Positions 46,270 through 56,794 of a stretch of 64,000 nucleotides of DNA are shown here, piece after piece (within the stretch, counting starts at the first letter, position 1; the number at the start of each line of letters is the position of its first letter). Position numbers and translations under genes: made by a program. Source of the DNA: Siphonodentalium dalli (lineage: Eukaryota > Mollusca > Scaphopoda > Gadilida > Siphonodentaliidae); assembly GCA_032622095.1 (NCBI GenBank), contig CP136063.1:7483814-7547813 (forward strand), in the 5' to 3' direction. The notes under the pieces are model-generated. The model saw nothing but the letters and a program-made list of their open reading frames with translations, had not been told where the DNA came from and ran no database searches.

Positions 46270-46364
46270 AATTTTTCCCGCCCACCCACCCATATAGAAT
46301 ATGGTAGTAAACATTTATTACCATATTGAATTTCTCTATAAAATTTATAAAACACATTAAGTTA

Positions 46365-46936
46365 GCGGGTAGTATCAGATAACTAATCTAACCTTATCTA
46401 GTTTTACAATAGACTGATTCAGTTTTCTAACTATACCTGACACATAAATATAATCATTATTTATTAGATAGGCATCAGTAGGGAAGTAATTAGTCCTGTT
46501 CTATAATATTAATGTATGTGTCATATGCATGTATTGTATCGTACATGTCTGTCTGCATGTTCAAGCTCAAACACAGGCCTCTGACTCAAGATCTGTACCA
46601 CAAACCTTTACATGTAAGTATATCTGAATTCAGCTTGAACCCTTATATATTTAAAGATAAGCTAGGTCGATTGGATCGATAATTAAAGTACAAATATATA
46701 TATGAGTGGTGGTATAGATTTTGTGTTAGGGGCCTTTGATCATTTCATTCATTTTCACACTCTTATTCACCTCGACATTTTAATTTGTTGTCATCAGTCA
46801 TCTATTTGTTATATATGTTTGCATGTTTGTTGTTTAGGGCCCTGAGGCCTGAAGTGTATTATCTTTGTCTGGTTGGTTCATCCGCAATAAATCATTAAGT
46901 GATAGCTGCCTTCATCTGAACCCTACCCTGGTCATT
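46365..46936 (+). repeat. Ngaro split direct repeat B2
   Basis: 572 bp, forming the right end of the element (CCTGGTCATT, then flanking ATTGCTTC). Confidence 0.92.
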
Positions 46937-47436
46937 ATTGCTTCTTCTATATTGATTATTGTATAAATAGAGACAATGCTTTAGATATGTATATAATTAT
47001 AGTTGTAAATGCTCTATGTACACATTATGTACACTACATGCACAGTATTTGTCTAATATAAATATAACACTATCGGGTCTGTATGACATTTAACGCGCTT
47101 AGTATCGCAATATTTTGCGTTCAATATCGCAATAATAGCGCGACAGATTTTTGGTAGTGTGCTATAATCACGCCTTTTTCTAAATTAAGCACGCTCAATA
47201 GCATATAAAGGTGCGCCTAACAATACCACTTCTTCTGACTGGTACTGTATTGTCATGATGTACGGATTCACCTGTTAAAACACAAACTGTGTTTGCAAGC
47301 GACTGGACAATTTCACCGTGTGTATTACCGTGGAACATGCTACGGTCTGACCGAAATTTTAACGGTCAAATGTTGGCAGAGATGTTGCGAGGTCTCAGAC
47401 CGTTAAAACGACGGTATGTTTTCTAACAGTGTATAC

Positions 47437-48243
47437 TGCCCCCATAATTACATTTGTGGATCTGACACAACAGAAAACTAATCGCGGGCTACCAACGTCA
47501 CACACTCAGCTGGCTATAATTCCTTTCATCTGCGCCCCCATCGAATCCCGGCACGACACCACTATAAAATGTATCACTGTTCCTTCCTTAAAAAAAAAAA
47601 AAACTATACAAATAATACATAAACAAATACTTTAAAAAATATTTGACAGATACTGTTATTTTACTTTCAGAATTACAAAAGCCTGCAACGTGGGTTATTT
47701 AAGGGTGATGTGTAAAATTATGGCATATTTAAAAGGACGAATAAACATATATTAAAAAAAATGACATTTCTAACAATTATCTGTTGAAAAAGTTAACCAA
47801 ATGTTGAGTGAGTCAACCGTCACTTCGTCACCACGTCCGTGATTGCTCTTCGTGTGACCTGACAGGGGCGCCTGAAGCATCCAAGGGCAGGGGGGCAGAG
47901 CCTACAAAAAGGGCACTTTTCCTCAAAAAAGGGCATTTTCTCCGCAAACTCGGGAAAATAACCATACATTCATTGTGGCAAAAATCCCTATTTTAATGGT
48001 ATTTGTCGGTTTGTATGGCCGTTTTGTGATCAAATTGACAAAAAAAATTATATTCCTTGTGAAATTTGTGGCTTTTGGACCAAAAAAGTCACATTTTGCT
48101 ATAAAAACACGAGATTAAACACACAAAAAGCATTTTCTGTCTCCTGAAAAGGGGCAAGTCCTGCCCCGCTCGCCCCCCCCCCCCCCTTGGTCAAGGGCAG
48201 GGGGGTCAGCTGCCCCCTCTACCCCCCTCTTCCGGTAACCCGT
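47437..48243. other. No supported gene; G/C-tract repeats
   Basis: CCAAGGGCAGGGGGGCAG near 47880 and TCAAGGGCAGGGGGGTCAG near 48192 are related strings, the latter beside a C-tract. There is no minus-strand AATAAA (TTTATT on this strand) just downstream of the lectin stop, so its poly(A) site is not visible. Confidence 0.45.
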
Positions 48244-48942
48244 TCAGAATAAACCCCATTCACAAATTAATCCTTTGGTCGACGAGCAACGATCGTCATT
48301 CATTTGATAGTCAAATGCTGTTCTCAGTTCAACACAATCCTCATTCTTGCCTCCATTGGTGTAGTTACTCGGTTGACCCTGCATCCACTGGACGAATGGC
48401 ATCTGTTCTTCGGATGTTGTGACGTAAGTGCCGTTGGCATGCTTGTCGATTCCGTTGACCCACAATGCATTCAACCGTGTTCCCGCCAAAATGTTGTCAC
48501 TTACAGCCTGACCAGCTATCGTCTGCCACTGATTGCTATTTTCAACAACAAAAAGTTGTCCACCTTGGTCTGCACAATACTGCACGGCTCCGTTGAAATT
48601 AAGGCCAATAGTGTATATCCTGAATGCCTTGAATCCGACCACGTCGATGTACAGAACGGGCTCACATCTGCATCCTGGTAAATGAACTCCAATCGGAACA
48701 CATATATCGTCATCATCACAGACACCCGGAAAAACATATGATTTGTCTACTATTTCCCCATGATCATTCGCCGTGCCAGTATCCATCACGATGCATCGTT
48801 TGTTTCTAAAATGAAAACCCCCGCACGTGTCTTGATACATGCAGAGTTTTCGACATCGAAGGTAGTTTTCTGTTTTTGTGATGAACACATGACCTGCGGC
48901 TAATACCAACCCCAGACAGAACATCAAACACGAAGTTGTCAT
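48244..48942 (-). CDS. Secreted C-type lectin domain protein with PAN-like N-terminal cysteines
   Basis: 232 residues from the ATG at 48942. The frame is also open to an ATG at 49008, but the inner start puts a clean signal peptide first (MTTSCLMFCLGLVLAAG, cleavage near residue 17-18). Cysteines at 30, 34, 40 and 50 in a CRKLC...CGGFHF...C pattern resemble a short PAN/apple module. The C-type lectin domain spans about 104-232, with the four canonical cysteines C123, C203, C219 and C227 and WVNG at 161-164. The sugar/calcium motif usually EPN or QPD reads QPS (190-192), and the WND motif reads MND (214-216, Asn and Asp kept), so calcium-dependent sugar binding is uncertain. N-glycosylation sequons lie at N170 and N193. 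In invertebrates such proteins act in recognition and innate immunity. It is a single open exon; an upstream exon cannot be excluded. No neighbouring gene informs its role. Confidence 0.85.
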   Translation of the reverse strand: MTTSCLMFCLGLVLAAGHVFITKTENYLRCRKLCMYQDTCGGFHFRNKRCIVMDTGTANDHGEIVDKSYVFPGVCDDDDICVPIGVHLPGCRCEPVLYIDVVGFKAFRIYTIGLNFNGAVQYCADQGGQLFVVENSNQWQTIAGQAVSDNILAGTRLNALWVNGIDKHANGTYVTTSEEQMPFVQWMQGQPSNYTNGGKNEDCVELRTAFDYQMNDDRCSSTKGLICEWGLF

Positions 48943-49008
48943 GGGATCCGTTTTTGGCCTAGTTCTCGGAATTGCACTGTAACTCTGCTGCGAAAATGCG
49001 AGACACAC

Positions 49009-50984
49009 GTATAGCGGTACAGTTGTGAGGGATGATACGATCCTTCAGTGTTGTAATATGCAGAAGATATAGAACGAGAACATTAGTATTTCCTCGGTAT
49101 AATTTTCTTCGATTTGAGCTTTGCGATGTCATCTACGCCAATGATCAGTTGCACTAGCCTGTAATGGTTATCTGCGTGGGGTATCTTCGTTATTTGTCTT
49201 CGGTTATGTGGTAATTATTATTGGTTAATATCTGTGGAATCGCACTTCGCGTATGAGGTCATACACTCTGTGACATTATATCGGGAATTACTAATCATGT
49301 TCCGACCATTGGTTTGGGATAACATATTACACGGGTCTACTGGTTTATCTTATTCAATTGTCCGCGTTTGATTCATAGGCGTGGGTGCCAGCTCAACCAC
49401 ATAATTGCACAGCTCTCACATATTTAATTTCTGATGAGCTACCGGCCTTAGATTTGCATGGAATACCGATGGTTCACATGGATGTGACTTGATATGTCCC
49501 ATGGTGGAGTGTCGTTGGATTGGACCAAACGAAACTGTATGCGCCCTATGCGGTTCGAATTGTCAAAGGCATCCAACTGTTGGATATCTACAACATGACA
49601 CCTCCTATGTCGGACGTAACGTGAGGTTCACAGACGTGGCGATATAACGTATTTTGCATGTATCGAATATTCGTGACATTTACGTTTGATTCCAGGTAGC
49701 AATACTAGTGGGAAACTTCCATGCAATTCCATAGTGAAAATGCATATGAAAATTATAATACTGGAAACATTATTTGTGTATCGCATATAAATAAATACAT
49801 TCGAAATTTCCAAATAGTATGTCATTACATTTTCAGAAATGTTCTTAACTTCCGGTATCCCCGTAAATTGTCAGAAATTATGGGACTTTTTCCATCTTAA
49901 TACATACATAGACAAAATGATTGTGTCAATAAATTTTCAGAAATGTGCTCACATCATCGGGTTGAGATAATGTGTGATATGATATGGTACCATGTTATTC
50001 GTAACATGTTATATGTAGCAAAAAAAACATGTTGATAACATATATGGTTGTATTTGAGGCATGGGGTATATATGGGTCTCTCAACTATCAATTAAATCCG
50101 CATGATGGCTTATCCTCCAACTGGAGGTTGATCAATCTGGTCTGGAAGTAAATTCTTATAAGCGATTGTAATTTTTGTGACAGTGCAATTTGTTTTGGAA
50201 TTGGATTTTGATTTCAGACCACTCACTAGTGTCTGTGTGATATTTTTTCACACAAAACAAATATTAAAAAAAACATTGAACTGTCTCAAAAATTACATTT
50301 GCTTCTAAAAATAGGCACCTTGCGTGTTGTATAGTCCCAGACATGTTCAAAGAGCAACGATCGGCATGTTTCGGAGACGTATATACTAAATTTTTCTCAT
50401 CGCAATGTGTATTGTTAACACCGTACCAAACTGTACATTTATCTTGAAAACCCAAATAAGAACACCCATCTTAAATACCATATGATAAGGGTATCACGAG
50501 GAACAATATGTGTAGTTGACTTATCTGTTCTGAATGGTCTTCATAAATGGACGAGGACGCCGTTACAATGGTAAGATAAACTATCACACATGGCTAGTGT
50601 TTGGTCTGAATTCAAAATATAAACCTAGTACATATGTGTTACCTGAAAACTTAACTCCAATGCCTATACCGTATTATGGATTGCATGCAGCATCTCAAAA
50701 TTTACTACGACAAAGTCAATGCAGTGGAATCAAATATAAAATGTCATCCAGTTATACAGAAATGTCATAGAAGAAAAATGTAAATGTTAAGGGTTGTACA
50801 GTTAGCAATCATACACGGTACAAGTGTGAGGATTTGTGTTTGTCCGACCAGCTTATATTGAGCAATAACGGAATGACATATAGCATATTGACACCCAAAT
50901 GGTGGGTCCATAATAGTTTTACCCACCGCTTATTACCAACCCTAGCCAAGTGTTCCTGCGAATGTGCTATGCTCCGGTTGAGTT
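49009..50984. other. No supported gene upstream of the lectin
   Basis: About 2 kb of AT-rich sequence. No clear TATA box or acceptor could be assigned to the lectin. Only frames under 80 residues occur. Confidence 0.45.
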
Positions 50985-52266
50985 CTGCTGAATTGCTATG
51001 ATGCGGTAGGGCAAACTGATGCTGTTAACAACAAAAATTACCGTTTTATTTGTTTGAATTTGTCTTTTTCGCGGTGTTCAGATAATCTGAACATATACAG
51101 GAAAATCTATTATGAGTATCAAAAAACATATTTATACCATGACCCCCTATTGTACTGTGTACAAACATGGTATATAATATATTTGTGCTGTACACCCTAC
51201 TGTGTGTGAACAGGAGTCCAACCGTGGATAACACGTTTCTACTGTGGGTAACACATTTGAATGGCTTTTCAATGGTTAAAGTTTATACCCATAGTAGAAC
51301 TACATCCGAGTTGACCTTTCAGAAACCTTCCGTGACCTCGATCAAAATGACTCTATTTTTAAAATGTAGCGCCTCGCGATGAAAACAATTTGATACTTTC
51401 GATTCAATTGAATATTATACTCACTAATGCGATAAAAACGAACAGTTAATTCCGTGGAAATCACATCCAGATCAACAAATTGAACATATATTTCAAGAAA
51501 TAGACGTAAAAAACTCGAACAACAGACGGTGGATTTCAAAATGACTTTCGTGGTTTCCTGTTCACTGTACGGCGGAGAAAAAAAAGTTCCCGCAGTGTGT
51601 TATATTTATATTCATTAAATTCGTATTCCCATATATATTCATGTTGTTTATTTACGGCGGTTTCATTACAGTTTATTGTGAATTGGCTACAATGATACCA
51701 TATTCGTACAATTGAATGTTGACCTAATTCAATGTATCAATACGCCTGATCAGCTGTGATAGTGTACGTCGATGTACGGCCAAGTGTGGGGAACACAACG
51801 GGGATGATTGTGAATGGTGCGACAGAATCATCTTAATTTAAGTGGGTTTATTTCGATTTCATAGCATTTTGTGCTCCTGTACCGGTCATGGTATAAACAA
51901 AATACACACGTAGTGTTTCTGAATACCAAATTTACACCACTCGTGGGATTGATGATTTACCACATTCGCTAAAGCTCGTGTGGTAAATCATCAATCCCAC
52001 TCGTGGTGTAAATTTGGTATTCAGAAACACTACGTGTGTATTCTATATTTATTGCGAAATTTGTTTATACTGGTTGTATTAGTTATTGAAAATCGACTAT
52101 AATCAATATGGTTATTTACGTCGTTTTTGAAACACAAGCGCAGGCATTATTATAGTTTACTCAATGTGATATGTTCTTGAATGTTTCATACACACACTTT
52201 TGAAAACATAACGGTACTTTTCGTAACGACATTAGTTTGCCTGCCCGCATCATAGCAATTCAGCAG
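50985..52266. mobile_element. Non-autonomous TIR element of 1.28 kb
   Basis: CTGCTGAATTGCTATGATGC (50985-51004) is a perfect inverted match of 52247-52266. The similarity extends inward through GGCAAACT.ATG and TACCGTT for about 60 bp. No transposase frame is present. It contains a palindromic element at 51891-52070. Confidence 0.75.
51891..52070. mobile_element. Palindromic foldback element nested in the TIR element
   Basis: Arms 51901-51964 and 51979-52042 (64 bp) differ at two adjacent positions only, around a 14-nt loop. GTATAAACAA at 51891 and TTGTTTATAC at 52061 extend the palindrome, with an 18-bp insertion in the right half. There is no coding capacity. Confidence 0.88.
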
Positions 52267-54124
52267 GATCACCAGCATCATAGCATGTTAGCAGGACCAC
52301 ATGACCGGGAGTGATTACAGAAATGTTACATGTGCGATATACAGTACAGTGCTATAATTTTACATATGGTCATATTCGTAGGCTCGGTGGTTTTGTTGCT
52401 ATAAATACGACCCGTCTCTTGTGCTACTATAAAGTACCGGAAGCGAAAGAACACATAACTTCGAAACATGTAAAACAATCACCAAATTACTTTATAGATA
52501 ACACTATGATTATTTATATATAGGTGACCCCAGCATGTGTGTATACAACGAACGTTCAACGGTTTGGTTGCTCACATAATATGAAATTAAATGTACTCAA
52601 TCCGATTCGATGGTCCCCATATAATCATGTTCCAACAACAACAACAACAACATTTTTTGAAATTCCGCGTCAGTTATCAGAATCGAGTAATTGCCCAAAA
52701 TAATGCAAACCACAGTCGACTACAGTATACAATTGCGCAAAACAACTATAGTTAAAAGTTTCATAGTACATGTAGGTCAAGCATAGGAATCAACATAGTA
52801 TGTGTCATGTAGTGTTTTATTCAATATTTAAATGTTCACATGTTCACATCTTGAGTTTGTGCTGATTTCAATTTCATAACCTCAAAATTAACAAACTTGC
52901 AGACTCAAATAAGCACTGTGCAGGGAGGAAATTTCCCAAGAAAATAATAAATGTGTGTGCATGTTTATTTGGAACCCATGAGTATGTTCCATTAGTCCCA
53001 AGCAAGGCATACAGGTAAAGCAGGCATGAGATCCACTCTCATGAAATTAAAATTGCAAAATTCATGCCCACCAATCAACAACCCATCACACACCTGGAGC
53101 TTTTGAGACAACTGTCACTTCATGGTCACTTTTCACAGGCATATGCTAGAAACCATGTGTTTTGCACACTAATTTACATCAATATTTATGAGCATTAGTG
53201 GTAAAAACTATTTAAATAATTTTTTGTTTTTTGTTTTTTTTATAGAAAATTTTGACTTTTTTTCAAAATATCAGGGTCGGCGGGTTATTTTTAGGGTCGG
53301 TCGATGTACGGAAACATAGCATCATTTTGTTTTGGCCTAACCGCATCGCGGTTAAGTGGACACTTGTTTTGTCCAGCAGGGTACATGTAAGTGTATGGCA
53401 TGTACCGGTACATATGAAAAGCCATACAAAATATTCATGTTTCGACTGATTCAGGACCTCGAACCTAATTTTTTTCCTCGACAGCAATAATTTTTGCCGA
53501 ACTTTACTGTTACACACTTTTGCGGCTTCCTGTTATAAATACAACACAATTTTAAACACAAGTCCATCGTGAAAACGCTACACATTAAGCAAGTATCATG
53601 TAAATGCACATCAAGCCTTCCGTCATGAGTTAACCATGCATATTTTCGGTTTCCCGTGTAGGCCTATCCCTATCCACGTGTAAGCTGAGACATAAAATTG
53701 ATTAACATACTGAATGCGAAATCGCTACATGATTTGTGGTTATGTTAAAACCCAATCCGTTCAATTCTGTTATCGTTTAGTCAGCTAACCGATCATTGAG
53801 AGCGAGTACACTTACATTGTTTTGCTTTTGTTTTGCATGAGGAGAACTTTTCTAATAGTAAATTTATCTTCTCTAAGTTCTCATGTGCATGGTCAGTGGC
53901 TCAGTAGGCACTGATCCCCAGTGACAAGGCACTGTTCATCGCAGTCATCATGGAAACATACATGTTAAAACTCAACCATTTTAAGTTACCACTGCAAACT
54001 TTCGCAAGAAAGATAAATGTCTTATTAGCATCATAGTAGCAACTGTTTAAATAATGGTTCTATCACAGAACACATGGCCAATGCTGATAATCCACAAGCA
54101 TATTAACAAAGATACTAGTATATG
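52267..54124. other. No supported gene; small (AAC)n and poly-T tracts
   Basis: A short (AAC)n run near 52638-52653 and T-rich sequence at 53220-53245. The reverse frame 53263-53517 has no recognised domain. Confidence 0.45.
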
Positions 54125-54720
54125 ATTGACCCCATCATGATTGGAGCTGCGCCCGTGCAGCATTATAAAAGATATTATGCCATAGCATTCTCTTATATAT
54201 GCGATGCTCCCTGGCTTACAAGATCAAAGTAAATATTATTAGGTAATTGTAGTCCTTCCCACAAGGAAACAGAGAGAGAACACTTATTTTCTCTTGTACA
54301 TTAGATCAGAAGACAAGTGTGATATAATCGTAAGTTGCATGGGTTTTTCTCAAACAAAATGTCATTGTGGGATACCAGATAGACATATGTCCAGTTAAAC
54401 TTTCACATGCCCATAATTTAACTGAGATGGGAAAGGTTATAAATGTACCTTCTAAAAATTCAATATTTAATCAACTATTACAGTGACCATGAACATTTTG
54501 ACAAGCGGACTAGTGCAAATTTTGGCACCTGCGACTTAAAAATTGCGAGTAATTATAGGTGCGAGAGCAATCGCCCCCGTCTCCTGGGAAGGACTGGGCC
54601 AATGCATTATCTTTTATACTAGTATGAAAGGCACCCTATTGGCGACTCGCATATATAAGAGAATGTATTGGCACAGGGTTTTCGCAAAATTTCACGAAGC
54701 TCCAGTCAGGAAAAGGTTAA
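54125..54720. repeat. Two hairpin modules with conserved flanks
   Basis: A left partial copy near 54135-54245 carries the GGAGCTGCGCCCGTGCAG flank. A fuller hairpin at 54599-54672 ends in GGCACAGGGTTTTCGCAAAA and GAAGCTCCAGTCAGGAAAAG. Together they define both flanks of the dispersed element. Confidence 0.7.
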
Positions 54721-55142
54721 TAAATAGCATCAGCTTAGAAGCAGTATCAGCTTAGAAGATAATCGATATATGTAGGAAAATTAATACACAGGGATACTGT
54801 AACTTGGCCCACGGATTGTCGTGGGATAGGGGCTGTGGTTCCCAGATGATTTTAAAGTGGCACTAATAATTAGCAATAAAGAGCGTTTATCATCAGCTTA
54901 GAATATATGGATGGGTGTAGGGGGACCTTTCCCAGGTGTCTCATGGAATAGGTGTGGTTTACACCAGTTAACTCAAAGATACACTGATAATTAACTTGAA
55001 TGACATGTAGGCGCAATAATTATTTAACCCTCATTAAAGCAAACTCCTGGTATCCCAGCTAGTAGTTACTAATGATGTTTTTAATGTTGACAGCAATAAT
55101 ATTAAATTAGATGTGAGAAAAAATGTACATGGCTGTAATCAG
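54721..55142. other. No supported gene
   Basis: CAGCTTAGAAG-type strings recur at 54730-54755 and near 54895. Nothing coding was seen. Confidence 0.4.
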
Positions 55143-56245
55143 TAGTTCAAACCGCTCAGCATCAAAAGAAAGGACTGTAGTCGTTCCTTTTATTCAACAG
55201 TTCAAACTTCCTGAAAAGAAGCCATAATACATACAATGCAGCATACACTTGATCAATTGATTAGTTGTGCAACCAGACTTGTTGAAATCATGTCTGTATT
55301 GTATATGTATTATTGTATACTTAAAGTGTTTTATGTTCTATTTTCAGGGATATTTCGGATCTACATCATGCTTATCACACAAACTACCGTATATCAACTA
55401 TCAGAAGTTCAACTCTGTGATCTGACATTTACTGGTTCTGAATACATTTCCAAAAGGCATCAGACAATTTACTTGGACAGGTGTAAAATTCAAATTCACG
55501 ATCAGAGATTAAATTGAACTGTTGTATCGTGACTATGATGACACAAAGGTCAAATCCAGTATTTTCTGTAGGATGTCGTGGTGGATTGTTCTTCACACCC
55601 CAAAGACAATATCAACACCAAGGACCCACATGTTTAATAATTTGCAATTTCAGCTTCCTTTTTGTACTAGAAGGAAGTGATGAGAAAACAGGATAGCAGG
55701 AAACACATCATCTATTCTAAATTATATTTGAGGTACCGTAGTCATTTGTGCAATGGATACTTTTGGGATGGAGGCATCCATGTGTAGTTTGTGTACACGC
55801 TATAGTGATTCTTGACCTGATGTCACAAAGGAATTCACTCCATGAAGCTGATGTGTATTTAGTTATTCAGTGCAAAACATCGTATGAAAGTACAGGGTAT
55901 TGATCCACTTGTTCTAAGGAAAATATACCCTGCTTGAATTCTGAAGAATGTAAATCTCGTTCTACTACGTTTGGAAAGTGCCATAATTTACACTTGAATG
56001 TGTCTGTATGTCTAACAGAAAGTGTAATAAAAAAGACATGAAGACTCCTGGGTGATATGATTGCCTTCTGATTAATAAAATATTGGTGCCAACAATATGA
56101 TCATATTATTTTGAACTAAATCCAAATTCACCAGTTTGACAAGCAACAGTGGGTTATATTGTTATTAGAATGAGATACCGGTTGGTATGTTTTCATTCTA
56201 GCCACGTTTGTGATGTTCCAGGGGACTGTGTGTGCAAAAATACAA
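55143..56245 (+). repeat. Dispersed exon-like repeat, copy 1
   Basis: About 560 bp at 55143-55700 match 63121-63690 at roughly 90% by eye, and matching resumes at 56170-56245 (ATACCGGTTGGTAT onward), so one copy gained or the other lost about 470 bp. Within it GTTCTATTTTCAG followed by GGATATTT resembles a splice acceptor, and a short frame (LSEVQLCDLTFTGSEYI) is open in both copies. The few differences inside that frame are mostly amino-acid changing, so selection is not evident. Confidence 0.7.
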
Positions 56246-56794
56246 ATAGGCCAATATGATTGTGTTTGAGCCTCCCTACCACACCTACATGTATGTTACC
56301 CCCACCAAAAATGGATTGACTTCTCAGTTAAACGATTGTGTTGATTGAAGGTTATGCAAACTTGCAGATCAAATATAATACTTGTAAAGTCATAAGAACG
56401 TCAAAATGTGATGATACGTTCAATAACTTCAATATGAAGTCCCTTCAATAAGTTGTAACCCCAACTACACTCAATCCGAAATAACAATGAAGGTGATATG
56501 AAGGTTACATATGTATCAATAAAGCATGATCCCTTTTAGTGCCTTCCTTATACAGCAAATACGAGTGACTCTCACTTTGGCGTGGAACGTTAGTTGAAAA
56601 AAGTTAATTAAATTAATTAGTACATGTATTTATTACTTATATATTTTAATTGTAAATTTGTGAGTCTAGAGTGGATAATGTTATACATATATTACTATAT
56701 TACTATATACTACTAGAGATATATGAGTTCATGAAACATGACTGCAAACAGCTATTGTTATGTTCAATTAGACACTCAAAGAAAGAACATACGC
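56246..56794. other. No supported gene
   Basis: AT-rich, with no recognisable structure. Confidence 0.4.

Larger units (their letters stand above)
43161..46936 (+). mobile_element. Ngaro-like tyrosine-recombinase retrotransposon, internally deleted
   Basis: A 3.78-kb element with split direct repeats in the order A1 (43161-43379), coding region, B1 (45479-46050), A2 (46051-46269), B2 (46365-46936). This is the diagnostic arrangement of Ngaro/PAT-type DIRS-order retrotransposons, which lack LTRs and an integrase. The coding region retains the RNase H end, a tyrosine recombinase and an SGNH hydrolase; the hydrolase favours Ngaro over PAT. Gag, reverse transcriptase and most of RNase H are absent. 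The repeat pairs differ at 1 of 219 (A) and 2 of 572 (B) positions by eye, so the insertion is recent and probably used proteins from a complete relative. Confidence 0.9.
42968..47247. mobile_element. TIR element interrupted by the Ngaro insertion
   Basis: Left end AGTACCAGTCAAAATAAGTG (from 42969) and right end CACTTCTTCTGACTGGTACT (to 47246) are inverted repeats. Both inner flanks are rich in CAATATCGCAATAAT and TTGCGCTTAATAT strings in inverted orientation. Without the 3.8-kb Ngaro the element would be about 0.5 kb and non-coding, consistent with a MITE. Confidence 0.65.
41696..47436. mobile_element. Possible outer TIR element enclosing the nested insertions
   Basis: TATACACTGTTA at 41696-41707 is a perfect inverted match of 47425-47436, and both ends continue with CATACCGT-like motifs inward. 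Removing 42968-47247 leaves about 1.46 kb, a plausible non-autonomous DNA element. Alternatively these are two independent copies of a MITE with common CACTGTTA ends. Confidence 0.35.

Noticed and set aside
53263-53517. 84-residue reverse frame
   Set aside because: No recognisable domain and no supporting signals.
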